The position numbers and the translations under genes were made by a program. A DNA stretch of 64,000 nt from Siphonobacter sp. BAB-5405 (GTDB taxonomy: Bacteria > Bacteroidota > Bacteroidia > Cytophagales > Spirosomataceae), in contig NZ_NJAG01000014.1 in NCBI RefSeq assembly GCF_002872335.1, forward strand, positions 52,414 through 116,413. The letters are read 5' to 3'. Under the pieces are notes generated by a model. The model saw only the letters and a program-made list of their open reading frames with translations, was not told the origin of the DNA and did no database searches. Below, in pieces: positions 43,896 to 52,816 of the stretch. The first letter of the stretch is position 1; every line of letters starts with the position of its first letter.

Positions 43896-44642
43896 CTAAG
43901 GAAGATATTTAGCAGTAAAAGCAGTTTTGATGAAGCCACCGTCCGTAACGATTTTCAAAACCTGCGAAGGCAGTAATGCCTTGTCCAGTCCAGATGCTGG
44001 ATCTACTTCCATATCGCTGGCAAAAGCGGCAGTTTTAGGAGCTATCAAATTGCTGATGATGGCAGCGTGACGAGCTTCAACCGACACAATTTTCCCTGCT
44101 AAGAGTAAGTAATCAACGTTTTCGATGTATTTACCAGCTCCGTTGTAAGCAGCAACCCCGAGGTCTTCAAACGTCTTCGCCAGCGTCAGTACTTTCTCTT
44201 TCGTGGCAAACAGATCGTCTGGAAGGTTTACTTCGAGCGTTGGTAACACTTTTGACGTATCACCGTTTACCGCTGCCGTGATGGCCAGTTTGAAGAAGTC
44301 GCGGTGAGCTGTTTCGTGAAGCTTGAGATCCGTGAAGATGGTACGCTCTTGCATCGTAAATCTTCCCATAACTGCTTCACTGGCAACTACTTTAGTATAG
44401 AAAGCTGCTTCCAGCTGTTCCAAAGCATAGGCATAGTTCAGGGCCCCTAAATCACCCTGGCCCAAATCAAAGACACCAGCAGGAGGTTCACCGTTGTGAT
44501 CCGTACAGGCCGCTGCGAATAAGCCAACAGCTGCCGCAGAAGTGAAGCCCGCCGACTTGAGGAACGTACGACGACCCACAGCTGCTTTACGCTCCGAAGG
44601 ATTTCCTTCCGGTTGAGCAGAGGTAATAGAAGAAGGATTCAT
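43896..44642 (-). CDS. Ferritin-like domain lipoprotein, exported (first of tandem pair)
   Basis: 248 residues. VGRRTFLKSAGF (22-33) is a Tat motif and the signal ends in a lipobox-like AAAC (Cys46). The protein is probably a Tat-exported lipoprotein, whereas the downstream paralogue is not lipidated. The ferritin_2 domain shows LEQLEAAFYTK, LHETAHRDFF (ExxH), TFEDLGVAAY and VSVEARHAAI (ExxH). The two genes probably form a hetero-oligomer or a membrane-anchored/soluble couple; that is inference. A -7 element lies 82 bp upstream. Confidence 0.87.
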   Translation of the reverse strand: MNPSSITSAQPEGNPSERKAAVGRRTFLKSAGFTSAAAVGLFAAACTDHNGEPPAGVFDLGQGDLGALNYAYALEQLEAAFYTKVVASEAVMGRFTMQERTIFTDLKLHETAHRDFFKLAITAAVNGDTSKVLPTLEVNLPDDLFATKEKVLTLAKTFEDLGVAAYNGAGKYIENVDYLLLAGKIVSVEARHAAIISNLIAPKTAAFASDMEVDPASGLDKALLPSQVLKIVTDGGFIKTAFTAKYLP

Positions 44643-45019
44643 AAATTATTATTGAAAAAGGATTAGTAAATAAGTTCAGCTTGGGTTGAAAAACGGATCA
44701 ATGCAATGAAAGCGGTAAAGAAAGCAAATATATTAACAAATGATAATGTTATTGATACGTACGCGAAAGCACAGATTACGGTTTTAAAGAAAATTGATTT
44801 TTGTCAATATTTTTATAAATCGGAAAGAAAGTAGTGATTAGCTGCGAACAGGTACAATGAATTTACATCCGAAAAGATGCTAGAGAAGTTAATAGGGGCG
44901 GCTAATAACATACAAACAGGTTAAAGGGATTGGGCAAAATCTAACGGTAACAAACCTTACAAAATATCATACCAAACATCAATCCACAACGCGTACCGCT
45001 AATTTTAGGGGACTGGGAA
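44643..45019. other. Gene-free stretch with a promoter -7 element for the ferritin-like pair
   Basis: 377 bp, A/T-rich. The minus strand carries TATATTTG (44732-44725), an exact TAnnTTTG match, without a TTG at the proper spacing. Nothing else recognisable. Confidence 0.45.
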
Positions 45020-46543
45020 TTATTTTCCTTGCTTTATTCCCGACCAGGTTTTTGATACGGACAGAAAAGCCCCAAATGTGGACGGATATAAATCACCTGC
45101 GTCATAGGCAATTCGCGTCGCTACTGAGAAGCCTTTTAGCCAGTCCGGATGCGTAGAAACAGCCAGTAACGAGGAGAATTGAGGAAGCGTACGCGGAAAA
45201 GGTAATGAGAAAGTCCCTCTGTTGAGACTGTACGTGAGACGAGCCTGAAAATTAAGTTTTTCGAATAAACTTCCCTGACCCGCTAAATGAAAAGCATTGA
45301 CCCGATTATTCGGGAAGAAAAACTGTACGTTCGTTAGCGTTCCATTCAATAATTCGGAACGAACGGGCAGTAAGGGTGTTCCAATCGCCCGGTCATAATA
45401 CGACCAGCCCTGTATGTATTGGGAATGGTTGAAGTAATTATCGCCTCCCTGAAACCGGGCCGTGATGTCGAAGGTTGAACCCGCCTGATTGGTAGTAGTC
45501 AGATATTCAAAAAGGAGTTTGTTAAGTTTTACACGCCGGGAACTGGTGGGAAGTGACCAGCTAAAGCCATGCAGACCATCAAATCCATTCAGGAATAAAA
45601 GGCCCGACAGGTCTTCAAATAGATGTTGATGGTACCACAGGAAGGACTGGCCATTGCCTTTTATCGATACGGCAAAGTCATAGTTCCCTAAGTGATTACC
45701 CACGCGATTTTCGCCGTCAAAACCCGTAAAGCGGTCATTATTACGTTCGCTGGAAAGCTGACCTAATAGAATACCACGAATAAAATCTCCCGGATTGGTA
45801 GTCAGATGACCGTTTACTGCGAAAGGTGACGAACGCAGATAATCGGCATGACCTCCCCACTGAACCATGTGATTGATTCCCACGTACACCGCAACCCGGC
45901 CCGAAGGCTTTCCAAAACGGCCATGCAGGGATTTGTAATGGAGATAAGCTCCCTGGATATACGGAACATTAAACCAGCCATGAGCCAGCGTACCGCGTAA
46001 GGCAACGAAATTGCGAAGAAACTTTAGTGGAATAAATCCCGCCGTACCGATCTGAATTTTGGGAATGGGCAGAGCATTATTGGACCAGGCAATGGAACCT
46101 GAAGTGAGTGTAGTATCCGTAATACCAATGAATTCCCGGCGACGCCCTCCCCAGAGTTCTATCTTTCCGTAACGGAGCTTCAGGTAGGCTTCGGGTAGTA
46201 CAAATTTTTGTTGGGTACCACTGACCAGTGCTCCTTCGACGCCCAGGCCCCAATCCAGCTTTCGACGATTGCGTTGGATGGAATCGGGAAGTGGAGTAGC
46301 GAAGTCAACCGAAAGGCCTGCCCGAACCAGGCCCGCTGGTGCTTCGAGTGGAATCAGTCCGTATTGATTCGCCCGGAGCCAGAAAGGAGATTGCTCTGCA
46401 CCAGATACGAGTCCGCTGGCTTCGGCTTGCAGGGTATAGGGCTTGGCAAGCTGACCCCAGGCCGTACTGGAAAGCAGCCACACCAGCAGGATCAGACCGT
46501 AAGCTCCGAAAGAAAACCGTAACGTAGGCCGGCAAAGAGGCAT
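45020..46543 (-). CDS. Capsule assembly Wzi-family outer-membrane protein
   Basis: 507 residues. The signal peptide (1-31, ending TAWGQ) is followed by repeated amphipathic strands of a large beta-barrel. Wzi-like features are QAEASGLVSGAEQSPFWLRA, LDWGLGVEGAL, LRYGKIELWGGRRREFIGI and PFAVNGHLTTNPGDFIRG. Wzi in enterobacteria is an outer-membrane lectin helping capsule attachment; members in Bacteroidota are common but less studied. Here no polysaccharide export genes are adjacent, so a specific capsule role is not shown. The gene stands alone. Confidence 0.8.
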   Translation of the reverse strand: MPLCRPTLRFSFGAYGLILLVWLLSSTAWGQLAKPYTLQAEASGLVSGAEQSPFWLRANQYGLIPLEAPAGLVRAGLSVDFATPLPDSIQRNRRKLDWGLGVEGALVSGTQQKFVLPEAYLKLRYGKIELWGGRRREFIGITDTTLTSGSIAWSNNALPIPKIQIGTAGFIPLKFLRNFVALRGTLAHGWFNVPYIQGAYLHYKSLHGRFGKPSGRVAVYVGINHMVQWGGHADYLRSSPFAVNGHLTTNPGDFIRGILLGQLSSERNNDRFTGFDGENRVGNHLGNYDFAVSIKGNGQSFLWYHQHLFEDLSGLLFLNGFDGLHGFSWSLPTSSRRVKLNKLLFEYLTTTNQAGSTFDITARFQGGDNYFNHSQYIQGWSYYDRAIGTPLLPVRSELLNGTLTNVQFFFPNNRVNAFHLAGQGSLFEKLNFQARLTYSLNRGTFSLPFPRTLPQFSSLLAVSTHPDWLKGFSVATRIAYDAGDLYPSTFGAFLSVSKTWSGIKQGK

Positions 46544-46658
46544 GAATTAGCGACAAACAGGTGTGGTACTGGACAGGAGCGGTAAAAGTAACAGTACAAA
46601 CCAGGATCGTAGATGAGTTGTTTATAAATTTTACGTGAAGTCTTTGGGAAGTGGCCGC

Positions 46659-46666
46659 TATTTTTG
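46659..46666 (+). promoter_or_regulatory. Promoter -7 element for the NUDIX-DUF4834-prmC genes
   Basis: TATTTTTG, exact TAnnTTTG match, 24 bp before the NUDIX gene ATG; no TTG at the usual spacing. Confidence 0.5.
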
Positions 46667-46690
46667 TGATTCATCGACTGATCGACCTTC

Positions 46691-47323
46691 ATGAGTCAGC
46701 TTCTGGAAATTGCCAAACGATTAAATGCCCTCGCTCAGGCGGGCTTAACGTATTCACCCAATGCCTACGACTTGGAGCGTTTCGAAGAAATACGAACGAT
46801 TAGCATAGAATTGCTTCACACGCTCACGGACGAACCTGTCGAAAAAATTGCTCCTTTGTTTGCTAGCGGTACGGGTGAATACCCAACGCCCAAAGTAGAC
46901 ATCCGGGCCGTAATTTTTCGGGGTGAGGATGAAGTACTGATGGTTCAGGAGAAAATCGATAATCTTCGCTGGACGTTGCCGGGTGGCTGGGCCGACATCG
47001 GGTATACCCCTACAGAAGTAGCCGTGAAGGAAACCCAGGAAGAAACCGGATTACTGGTGCGACCGGTACGTTTGCTGGCGGTACTTGATAAGCGGCAGCA
47101 CCCGCATCCACCCCAACCCTGGTACGTGTACAAGTTTTTCATTCGCTGTGAAGCCGTTGGGGGTGAGATTACTGCCGATGGTCACGATATTGGGCAGGTT
47201 CGCTGGGTGCATCGAACGGAAATCCCCGAGCTTCCGTTATCAGAGGACCGGGTAACAGCCTCGCAACTCGAAATGCTGTTTAACTTTGCAACAAATCCGG
47301 ACGCTCCTGTGTTGTGTGATTAA
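46691..47323 (+). CDS. NUDIX hydrolase
   Basis: 210 residues. An N-terminal helical domain (1-65) of the Nudix_hydro_N type precedes the catalytic domain. The Nudix box runs from GGWADIGYTPTEV to KETQEETGLL (99-122). The catalytic KExxEETG core is intact, while the Glu often found seven residues earlier is Tyr. This subfamily includes ADP-ribose or sugar-nucleotide pyrophosphatases. The substrate is not determined. It is the first of three same-strand genes spaced 13 and 5 bp apart. Confidence 0.88.
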   Translation: MSQLLEIAKRLNALAQAGLTYSPNAYDLERFEEIRTISIELLHTLTDEPVEKIAPLFASGTGEYPTPKVDIRAVIFRGEDEVLMVQEKIDNLRWTLPGGWADIGYTPTEVAVKETQEETGLLVRPVRLLAVLDKRQHPHPPQPWYVYKFFIRCEAVGGEITADGHDIGQVRWVHRTEIPELPLSEDRVTASQLEMLFNFATNPDAPVLCD

Positions 47324-47336
47324 GCTTTAGAACCCT

Positions 47337-47573
47337 ATGATCTTCAAGATATTATTGATTGTAATGGCCATTGGCTTTATTTTTCCACGAATCGTTCGCT
47401 GGGTATTTCGTCTGTTTTTAAAAGATCAGTTCTCGCGGGTAGAGCGGGAGTTCCGTCAGGAGAAAGCCCAAAGTCGTCAACGTGAAGGGAAAGTAAATGT
47501 AGATTATGCTCCACCCCAGAAAGAAGGCTACAAGGGAGGCGATTATATTGATTATGAGGAAGTGAAGGAGTAA
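47337..47573 (+). CDS. DUF4834 family membrane-anchored protein
   Basis: 78 residues. One N-terminal membrane helix (ILLIVMAIGFIFPRIVRWVF, about 4-24) is followed by a charged, probably helical then disordered tail rich in Arg, Gln, Lys and Glu, ending GGDYIDYEEVKE. This is a small Bacteroidota family of unknown function. It sits 13 bp after the NUDIX gene and 5 bp before prmC. Confidence 0.75.
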   Translation: MIFKILLIVMAIGFIFPRIVRWVFRLFLKDQFSRVEREFRQEKAQSRQREGKVNVDYAPPQKEGYKGGDYIDYEEVKE

Positions 47574-47578
47574 AAATC

Positions 47579-48418
47579 ATGACTGCCCAAGTACTCTTCC
47601 GACACATTTCCGAAACTCTTGCCAGCGTATACGATTCCAACGAAGCCAAAGCCATTGCGTACCTGGTGTTGGAAAACCGGTATGGGCTTAATCGAACGGC
47701 TGTCGCCCTCAATACTCCCTTGCCCGCAGAGGTGGCTGAGGTAACGCCTCTCCTGGAACGATTGAAAAATCAGGAACCCGTACAGTACGTGTTGGGAGAA
47801 GCTGATTTTTACGGCCGTACGTTTGCAGTAACCCCGGCGGTACTCATCCCCAGACCCGAAACCGAAGAACTGGTACAATGGGTGTTACAGGAATTAAAAG
47901 CAGCAGATGCTCCACTAGTACTGGACATCGGTACCGGAAGCGGCTGCATTGCCCTCACGCTGGCTGCCGAACGCCCGGATGCCCGGGTAACGGCTCTGGA
48001 TGTTTCAGCGGAAGCGTTGACCGTAGCCCGAAACAATGCCCAGCGTTTGGGGGTAACCGTCGAGTTTATTCAGAAAAATGCCCTGATTCTTCAGGACCTG
48101 CCCTCTCAGCGATACGCCGCCATCGTATCCAATCCGCCGTACGTGAAACAGGCCGAAGCCGCCACCATGCTTCCCCATGTACTGGACCACGAGCCTCATC
48201 TGGCCCTGTTTGTAGCGGACCACGATCCCCTGATTTTTTACCGGGCCATTGCTCAGTACGCCAGCACGCATTTGCTGGAAAATGGCTTTTGTGCGGTTGA
48301 AATCAATCAGGCTCTGGGGCCAGAGACAGCGGCAGAATTTAGTAAAGCTGGATTTGACCACGTGGAGATCAGAACGGATCTTTCGGGACGGGATCGGATG
48401 ATTCTGGCCCGTAAATAA
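47579..48418 (+). CDS. prmC: Peptide chain release factor N5-glutamine methyltransferase
   Basis: 279 residues. PrmC methylates the Gln of the GGQ motif in RF1 and RF2, which raises release efficiency; its RF2 target is encoded at 29881-30973 in this window. The N-terminal helical domain ends near residue 75. SAM motif DIGTGSGCIALTLA lies at 116-129 and the catalytic NPPY at 185-188. The gene starts 5 bp after the DUF4834 gene. Confidence 0.94.
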   Translation: MTAQVLFRHISETLASVYDSNEAKAIAYLVLENRYGLNRTAVALNTPLPAEVAEVTPLLERLKNQEPVQYVLGEADFYGRTFAVTPAVLIPRPETEELVQWVLQELKAADAPLVLDIGTGSGCIALTLAAERPDARVTALDVSAEALTVARNNAQRLGVTVEFIQKNALILQDLPSQRYAAIVSNPPYVKQAEAATMLPHVLDHEPHLALFVADHDPLIFYRAIAQYASTHLLENGFCAVEINQALGPETAAEFSKAGFDHVEIRTDLSGRDRMILARK

Positions 48419-48535
48419 TGAATGAAGATTGTCCTTCTACGGATTCCGCCCTATTTTCGATCCCCGGTTCTAACGAACCACTTATGAACAAAAAACTGTT
48501 TTTCCGGAACTAGCAACTAGCTCGGTTTCCGTAAC

Positions 48536-49513
48536 ATGCATATTATGGCTGATCTACAGCACGCCCGAAAAATCAAACAGATGTTTACCGAAATGAGCAA
48601 AGTCGTCGTTGGACAGGAACGGCTGCTCAATCGTTTACTGATTGGCTTGTTTACGGGAGGGCATGTCTTACTGGAAGGGGTTCCGGGTCTGGCAAAAACC
48701 CTTACGATCAATACGCTGGCAAAAGTACTGGATCTGGACTTTCACCGAATTCAGTTTACGCCGGATCTGCTTCCCGCAGATTTAGTCGGAACCATGATTT
48801 TTGACCGGAAGATGGACGATTTCCGGGTACGGAAAGGACCCGTCTTCGCTAACCTGATTCTGGCCGATGAGGTAAACCGGGCCCCAGCCAAGGTACAATC
48901 GGCTTTACTGGAAGCCATGCAGGAAAAACAGGTCACGATTGGTGACCAGACGTTTCCACTCGATAAGCCTTTTTTTGTGATGGCTACGCAAAACCCGGTC
49001 GAGCAGGAGGGAACCTATCCCTTGCCGGAAGCTCAGGTAGACCGGTTCATGATGAAAGTTTTCGTGGATTATCTAGACAAGGTGGATGAGCTGGAGGTCA
49101 TGCGTCGGATGACGAATATGGAGGCCGTGTACGAAGTGAAACCGATCCTGAATCGGGACGAAATCTTTGAAATTCGGAAAGAAATCAATCAGATTGCCAT
49201 TTCTGAAACGCTCGAACACTACATCATCGAGCTGGTATTTGCGACACGCCGTCCGCTGACGTACGGCTTGAAGGAAGAGGCCCGCTATATTCAGTTTGGA
49301 GCCTCGCCAAGGGCCAGTATCGCCCTGAACCTTGGGGCCAAGGTACTGGCGTATTTTGACGAACGGGATTACGTATTACCCGAAGACATCAAGGAAATAG
49401 CCCCCGACGTCCTGAATCACCGGGTACTGCTCAACTACGAAGCCGAAGCCGACGGCATTACCAGTCTACAGGTAATCGATTCTATCTTACGACGCGTAGC
49501 AATCGGACGATAG
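48536..49513 (+). CDS. MoxR family AAA+ ATPase
   Basis: 325 residues. Walker A EGVPGLAKT (47-55), Walker B LADEVNRAP, sensor-1 ATQNPVEQEGTYPLPEAQ and the arginine-finger region QVDRF show an active MoxR ATPase. MoxR proteins act as chaperones for metalloenzymes or envelope proteins and are often followed by DUF58 and von Willebrand factor genes. Here none follows; the next gene, nadA, is convergent. An ATG at 48545 is an equally possible start. Confidence 0.9.
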   Translation: MHIMADLQHARKIKQMFTEMSKVVVGQERLLNRLLIGLFTGGHVLLEGVPGLAKTLTINTLAKVLDLDFHRIQFTPDLLPADLVGTMIFDRKMDDFRVRKGPVFANLILADEVNRAPAKVQSALLEAMQEKQVTIGDQTFPLDKPFFVMATQNPVEQEGTYPLPEAQVDRFMMKVFVDYLDKVDELEVMRRMTNMEAVYEVKPILNRDEIFEIRKEINQIAISETLEHYIIELVFATRRPLTYGLKEEARYIQFGASPRASIALNLGAKVLAYFDERDYVLPEDIKEIAPDVLNHRVLLNYEAEADGITSLQVIDSILRRVAIGR

Positions 49514-49622
49514 ATGGGGTTGTTGGTTAATGGTTGTTAGTTACTGGTTTTTACTGGGAGTCAAATTCACTCTGAAAATCCCAAACGGTAACCCTAACAA
49601 CGATCAACCAACAACTAGTAAC
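49511..49622. repeat. Long imperfect inverted repeat, G/T-biased left arm
   Basis: The left arm (49519-49540, GTTGTTGGTTAATGGTTGTT...) pairs with the right arm (49594-49615) with two mismatches, and partial pairing extends further out. It lies between convergent moxR and nadA, so it can form a hairpin in both transcripts and may terminate them. Related in style to the repeats at 50645 and 59937. Confidence 0.7.
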
Positions 49623-49629
49623 TAAATAT

Positions 49630-50634
49630 CTACTTACTAATTTCCAGCATTGCTTTTACGGCTTTCAATGCTTTCACCCGCGTTTCTTCCGGCACGTGGA
49701 TTTCCGGCATTTCGTAGTACATGCAGTTGTACAGTTTTTCAACGGTATTCATTTTCATGTACGGACATTCGGAGCAGGCACAGAAATTCTGTTCATTGGC
49801 CGGAGCCGGAATGATCAATTTATCCGGATTAGCCAGCTTCATTTTGTGCATAATTCCGGCTTCCGTTGCTACGATGAATTCCTTGTTTGGAGACGTTTGC
49901 ACATACGCCAGCAGACCCGTAGTACTACCCACATAGTCGGCCTCCATCAAAATATCTTCCTTACATTCGGGGTGGGCTACCAGTAAGGCATTCGGGTGTT
50001 CGGTCCGTAGTTTGGCCAGTTTTTCCCGCGAAATGTCAATGTGAACGATACAGGCTCCATCCCATAAAATCAGATCCCGACCCGTTTTCTTGGCTACGAA
50101 ACGACCCAGGTTGGCATCGGGAGCGAAGATGATCTGGCGATCGGCGGGGATGGATTCCACGACTTTCAGGGCATTTGACGAAGTACAGATAATGTCCGTC
50201 ATCGCCTTGATGTCCGCCGTGCAATTGATATAGCTCACCACGACTGCCTCCGGATGCTGAGCTTTGAACGCCGCAAAATCTTCTTTGGGAGCCGAATCAG
50301 CCAGCGAACAGCCTGCATTAAAATCCGGAATGACTACCTTCTTGTTTGGATTCAGAATTTTAGCGGTTTCGCCCATGAAGTGAACGCCGCAAAAAACGAT
50401 CATATCCGCCGTGGTCTGTTCGGCAGCCTGAGCTAGACCCAGACTGTCGCCTACGAAATCGGCTAGATCCTGAATTTCGCCATCCACGTAATAGTGAGCC
50501 AGAATAACCGCATTCTTCTCCTTTTTCATGCGAAGAATCTCGGCCTTTAAATCAACATTCTTGGGTACAGAGCGACTGATATAGCCAATACGTTTGACTT
50601 CCTCTTCAGTGCTCATGGGGAATACAGCAGGCAT
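49630..50634 (-). CDS. nadA: Quinolinate synthase
   Basis: 334 residues. A [4Fe-4S] enzyme that condenses iminoaspartate with dihydroxyacetone phosphate to quinolinate in NAD synthesis. Candidate cluster ligands are Cys109 (NAGCSLAD), Cys195 (DGACIVH) and Cys290 (CACSECPYM). The HYYVDGEIQDLADFVGDSL substrate-binding stretch and MGETAKIL are intact. nadC lies upstream on the same strand, with a 103-bp gap holding an inverted repeat. nadB is not in the window. Confidence 0.95.
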   Translation of the reverse strand: MPAVFPMSTEEEVKRIGYISRSVPKNVDLKAEILRMKKEKNAVILAHYYVDGEIQDLADFVGDSLGLAQAAEQTTADMIVFCGVHFMGETAKILNPNKKVVIPDFNAGCSLADSAPKEDFAAFKAQHPEAVVVSYINCTADIKAMTDIICTSSNALKVVESIPADRQIIFAPDANLGRFVAKKTGRDLILWDGACIVHIDISREKLAKLRTEHPNALLVAHPECKEDILMEADYVGSTTGLLAYVQTSPNKEFIVATEAGIMHKMKLANPDKLIIPAPANEQNFCACSECPYMKMNTVEKLYNCMYYEMPEIHVPEETRVKALKAVKAMLEISK

Positions 50635-50644
50635 ACATTTCTTT

Positions 50645-50714
50645 GGGTTTGGAGTTTAGCGTTTTGGGTTTAGCATCAAAGATCATTTACTCAAAACGCT
50701 AAACCCCAAACACC
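50645..50714. repeat. Imperfect inverted repeat between nadC and nadA, G/T-biased left arm
   Basis: Arms at about 50645-50669 and 50689-50714 share the 13-bp perfect core GTTTAGCGTTTTG / CAAAACGCTAAAC, with mismatched extensions. The loop is about 20 nt. It lies just before the nadA start, in the nadC-nadA transcript. Confidence 0.7.
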
Positions 50715-50737
50715 AAACTCAACTTATTTTCTCGTTG

Positions 50738-51589
50738 TTACCAGGCCTTTAAACTAAGGTCTAAACTCTTTACCTGATGGGTTAGGGCACCCACCGATAC
50801 GAAATCAACGCCACATTCGGCGTAGGTACGGATGGTTTGCTCATTGATGCCACCCGAGGCTTCCGTAGGGTATTTTTTATTCACGCGGCGAACGGCTTCC
50901 CGCATGTCATCAAAGCTAAAATTATCCAGCATGATGCGGTGGAGTGACTGCGTTTCACCGACCCGCAGTACTTCGTCCAGTTCCGCCAGATTGCGTACTT
51001 CAATCTCAATTTGCAGGTCTCTGCCGGTTTCTTTCAGATACGCGTTCGCTTTCGTAAGAGCAGCTTCGATTCCACCGGCATAATCCACGTGATTGTCCTT
51101 AATGAGAATCATGTCGTACAAAGCATAGCGGTGATTAACGGCTCCGCCGATCCGCGTGGCCCATTTTTCGCAAATGCGGAAATTGGGCGTGGTTTTCCGC
51201 GTATCCAGCAGCTTACAGGGCAAGTCAGTAATCAGATCGGCCAGACTACGCGTGTAGGTCGCAATGCCACTCATTCGCTGCATGCAGTTCAGTACCAGGC
51301 GTTCCGCTTTCAGAATCGATTGCGAACTACCTTCAACGGTCAGAGCGATGTCTCCTTTTTGAATAGCCGTACCATCCTGAAGCAATACCTCTACCTTCAA
51401 TTCCGGGTCTACTTCGGCGAAAATAAGTTGTGCCACTTCGACCCCGGCGAGGATGCCCGTGTCTTTTACTAATAAGCGGGCCCGGCCCATGGCAAAAGGT
51501 GGAATGGTCGCCAGGGAAGTGTGATCGCCGTCGCCTACGTCTTCCTGCAAAGCCAGGCGTATGAATTCGTGAATGTCTTGTCCGTACAT
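50738..51589 (-). CDS. nadC: Nicotinate-nucleotide pyrophosphorylase (carboxylating)
   Basis: 283 residues. Quinolinate phosphoribosyltransferase, converting the nadA product and PRPP to nicotinate mononucleotide. Family marks are EDVGDGDHTS near the N-terminus, LNCMQRMSGIATYTRSL, LLDTRKTTPNFRICEKWA, GGAVNHRYALYDMILIKDNH and ASGGINEQTIRTYAECGVDF. Start ATG at 51589. nadA follows on the same strand, so two consecutive NAD-synthesis steps are grouped. Confidence 0.95.
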   Translation of the reverse strand: MYGQDIHEFIRLALQEDVGDGDHTSLATIPPFAMGRARLLVKDTGILAGVEVAQLIFAEVDPELKVEVLLQDGTAIQKGDIALTVEGSSQSILKAERLVLNCMQRMSGIATYTRSLADLITDLPCKLLDTRKTTPNFRICEKWATRIGGAVNHRYALYDMILIKDNHVDYAGGIEAALTKANAYLKETGRDLQIEIEVRNLAELDEVLRVGETQSLHRIMLDNFSFDDMREAVRRVNKKYPTEASGGINEQTIRTYAECGVDFVSVGALTHQVKSLDLSLKAW

Positions 51590-51747
51590 ATAAAAGAGCT
51601 TCCCAGAGGCTGGTTTAGTAAGCGAAAATAATACTTTTCCTCGGGTGAATGGTCCTTAGCTTCACGCAACCTACCAGAAGGGTTGGTCCTGTTGATGGGA
51701 TTGCGTATATTGGAAAGCCTCTATTCAAACCATTTTTCGGAAAACAT

Positions 51748-52737
51748 ATGATTAACAAAAGACCTTTATTAACTGTTCAATCCAAGCGTCACTGGCTTTA
51801 TTTCTGGGGGAATCTCGTAGCTATGGTATTGTTCTGTTTAGGTGCAGGCATTGCCTTTTCTTACTCTTTTTTTAGTCACTACGGGCTGCAAAAAACGAAT
51901 ACGGGTGAACAGTTCTCGATGCTGTTTGGGATCGGTTTAATTATTACTTCCTTCTACGGATCCTGGTCATTCTGGGAGCAGGCTCCGAGGATCGTTCTGG
52001 ATACTGAAAAGCTAATCTATAACGGTACCGAAGTCTTTTACTGGAAAGATATGGAACGACTGGAATTGACGGGCAAGCATCACTCCAAACTTCTATGGGC
52101 TACGGGCGAGGGCGTACAGATGTTATTCAAGGGAAATGTCAAACGCGTCTTTTTTGATCACATGTACCAGAATAGCTGGTTGATGAAGCTCTTTCTGGAA
52201 CAGATTGTACTGCAGGGCCAAGCACGCATTACTTTGCCTCAAGTAACTGTCCTGGAATACAGCACAAGTAAGGCCATCTATTATCAAGGGAGTGTATGGC
52301 AGGCTATGCCCTTTTATTTCTTCCTCTTCATAAACGTTATGTTTTTTGTACCACTACTCAACCCAATTAACCGGGAACCTATGTATTTCCTTAGTTGTGG
52401 TTTTATAGCCATTTTGCTTTGGCGTGTAGTGACATCTAGTTTACATTATATAGGTCTATCTGAAACGGAACTCATTATTAAAAACCGTCTGTGGCCTGGG
52501 TATCAAAAAGTATTTCTTTTAGAGGAACTACGTGAAGTGGCTTATGAATCCAAGGGAAAAGGTTTTCCCGCTCTGAAAGTGATTCGGAAGGATTTTAAAA
52601 CCCATTCTTTCATTGCCGATGGCCTTAGTAATCGGGAATGGTTGGCCTTACGCGACCGACTTCGGGCCAAAGATCTACGGGTACGAAATGAACTGGGTAT
52701 TCGGGTAAAAAATGCCGTTAGTAAGACAGTAAAATAG
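51748..52737 (+). CDS. Membrane protein of unknown function, PH-like domains suspected
   Basis: 329 residues from the ATG at 51748; a longer frame from 51649 adds an unconserved 33 residues. Two helical hairpins (about 20-42 with 52-68, and 185-205 with 210-228) are each followed by a soluble beta-rich part. Those parts begin RIVLDTEKLIYNGTEVFYWK and IGLSETELIIKNRLWPGYQK. The second reads like a bacterial PH-type domain (LFLLEEL...ALKVIRKD), and the duplication is a layout seen in YdbT-like proteins. No function can be assigned. The acyltransferase gene follows 79 bp later; both are somewhat A/T-rich. Confidence 0.55.
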   Translation: MINKRPLLTVQSKRHWLYFWGNLVAMVLFCLGAGIAFSYSFFSHYGLQKTNTGEQFSMLFGIGLIITSFYGSWSFWEQAPRIVLDTEKLIYNGTEVFYWKDMERLELTGKHHSKLLWATGEGVQMLFKGNVKRVFFDHMYQNSWLMKLFLEQIVLQGQARITLPQVTVLEYSTSKAIYYQGSVWQAMPFYFFLFINVMFFVPLLNPINREPMYFLSCGFIAILLWRVVTSSLHYIGLSETELIIKNRLWPGYQKVFLLEELREVAYESKGKGFPALKVIRKDFKTHSFIADGLSNREWLALRDRLRAKDLRVRNELGIRVKNAVSKTVK

Positions 52738-52816
52738 AGACCCATGGAAAGGTTAACTTTATTTGCAGTTAAACGAGCCTTGTGTCTTAACCTAAACTGA
52801 CGTCTATCTATCCTTA

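Noticed and set aside
44725..44756. Possible Fur box (TGATAATGTTATTGA) near the ferritin-like gene promoter
   Set aside because: Only one half fits TGATAAT; the other half has several mismatches to ATTATCA, so it is not distinguishable from A/T-rich background.
47337..49513. DUF4834-prmC-MoxR as a Bacteroides aerotolerance (bat) locus
   Set aside because: MoxR is present, but no DUF58, von Willebrand or TPR genes follow; the next gene is convergent nadA.
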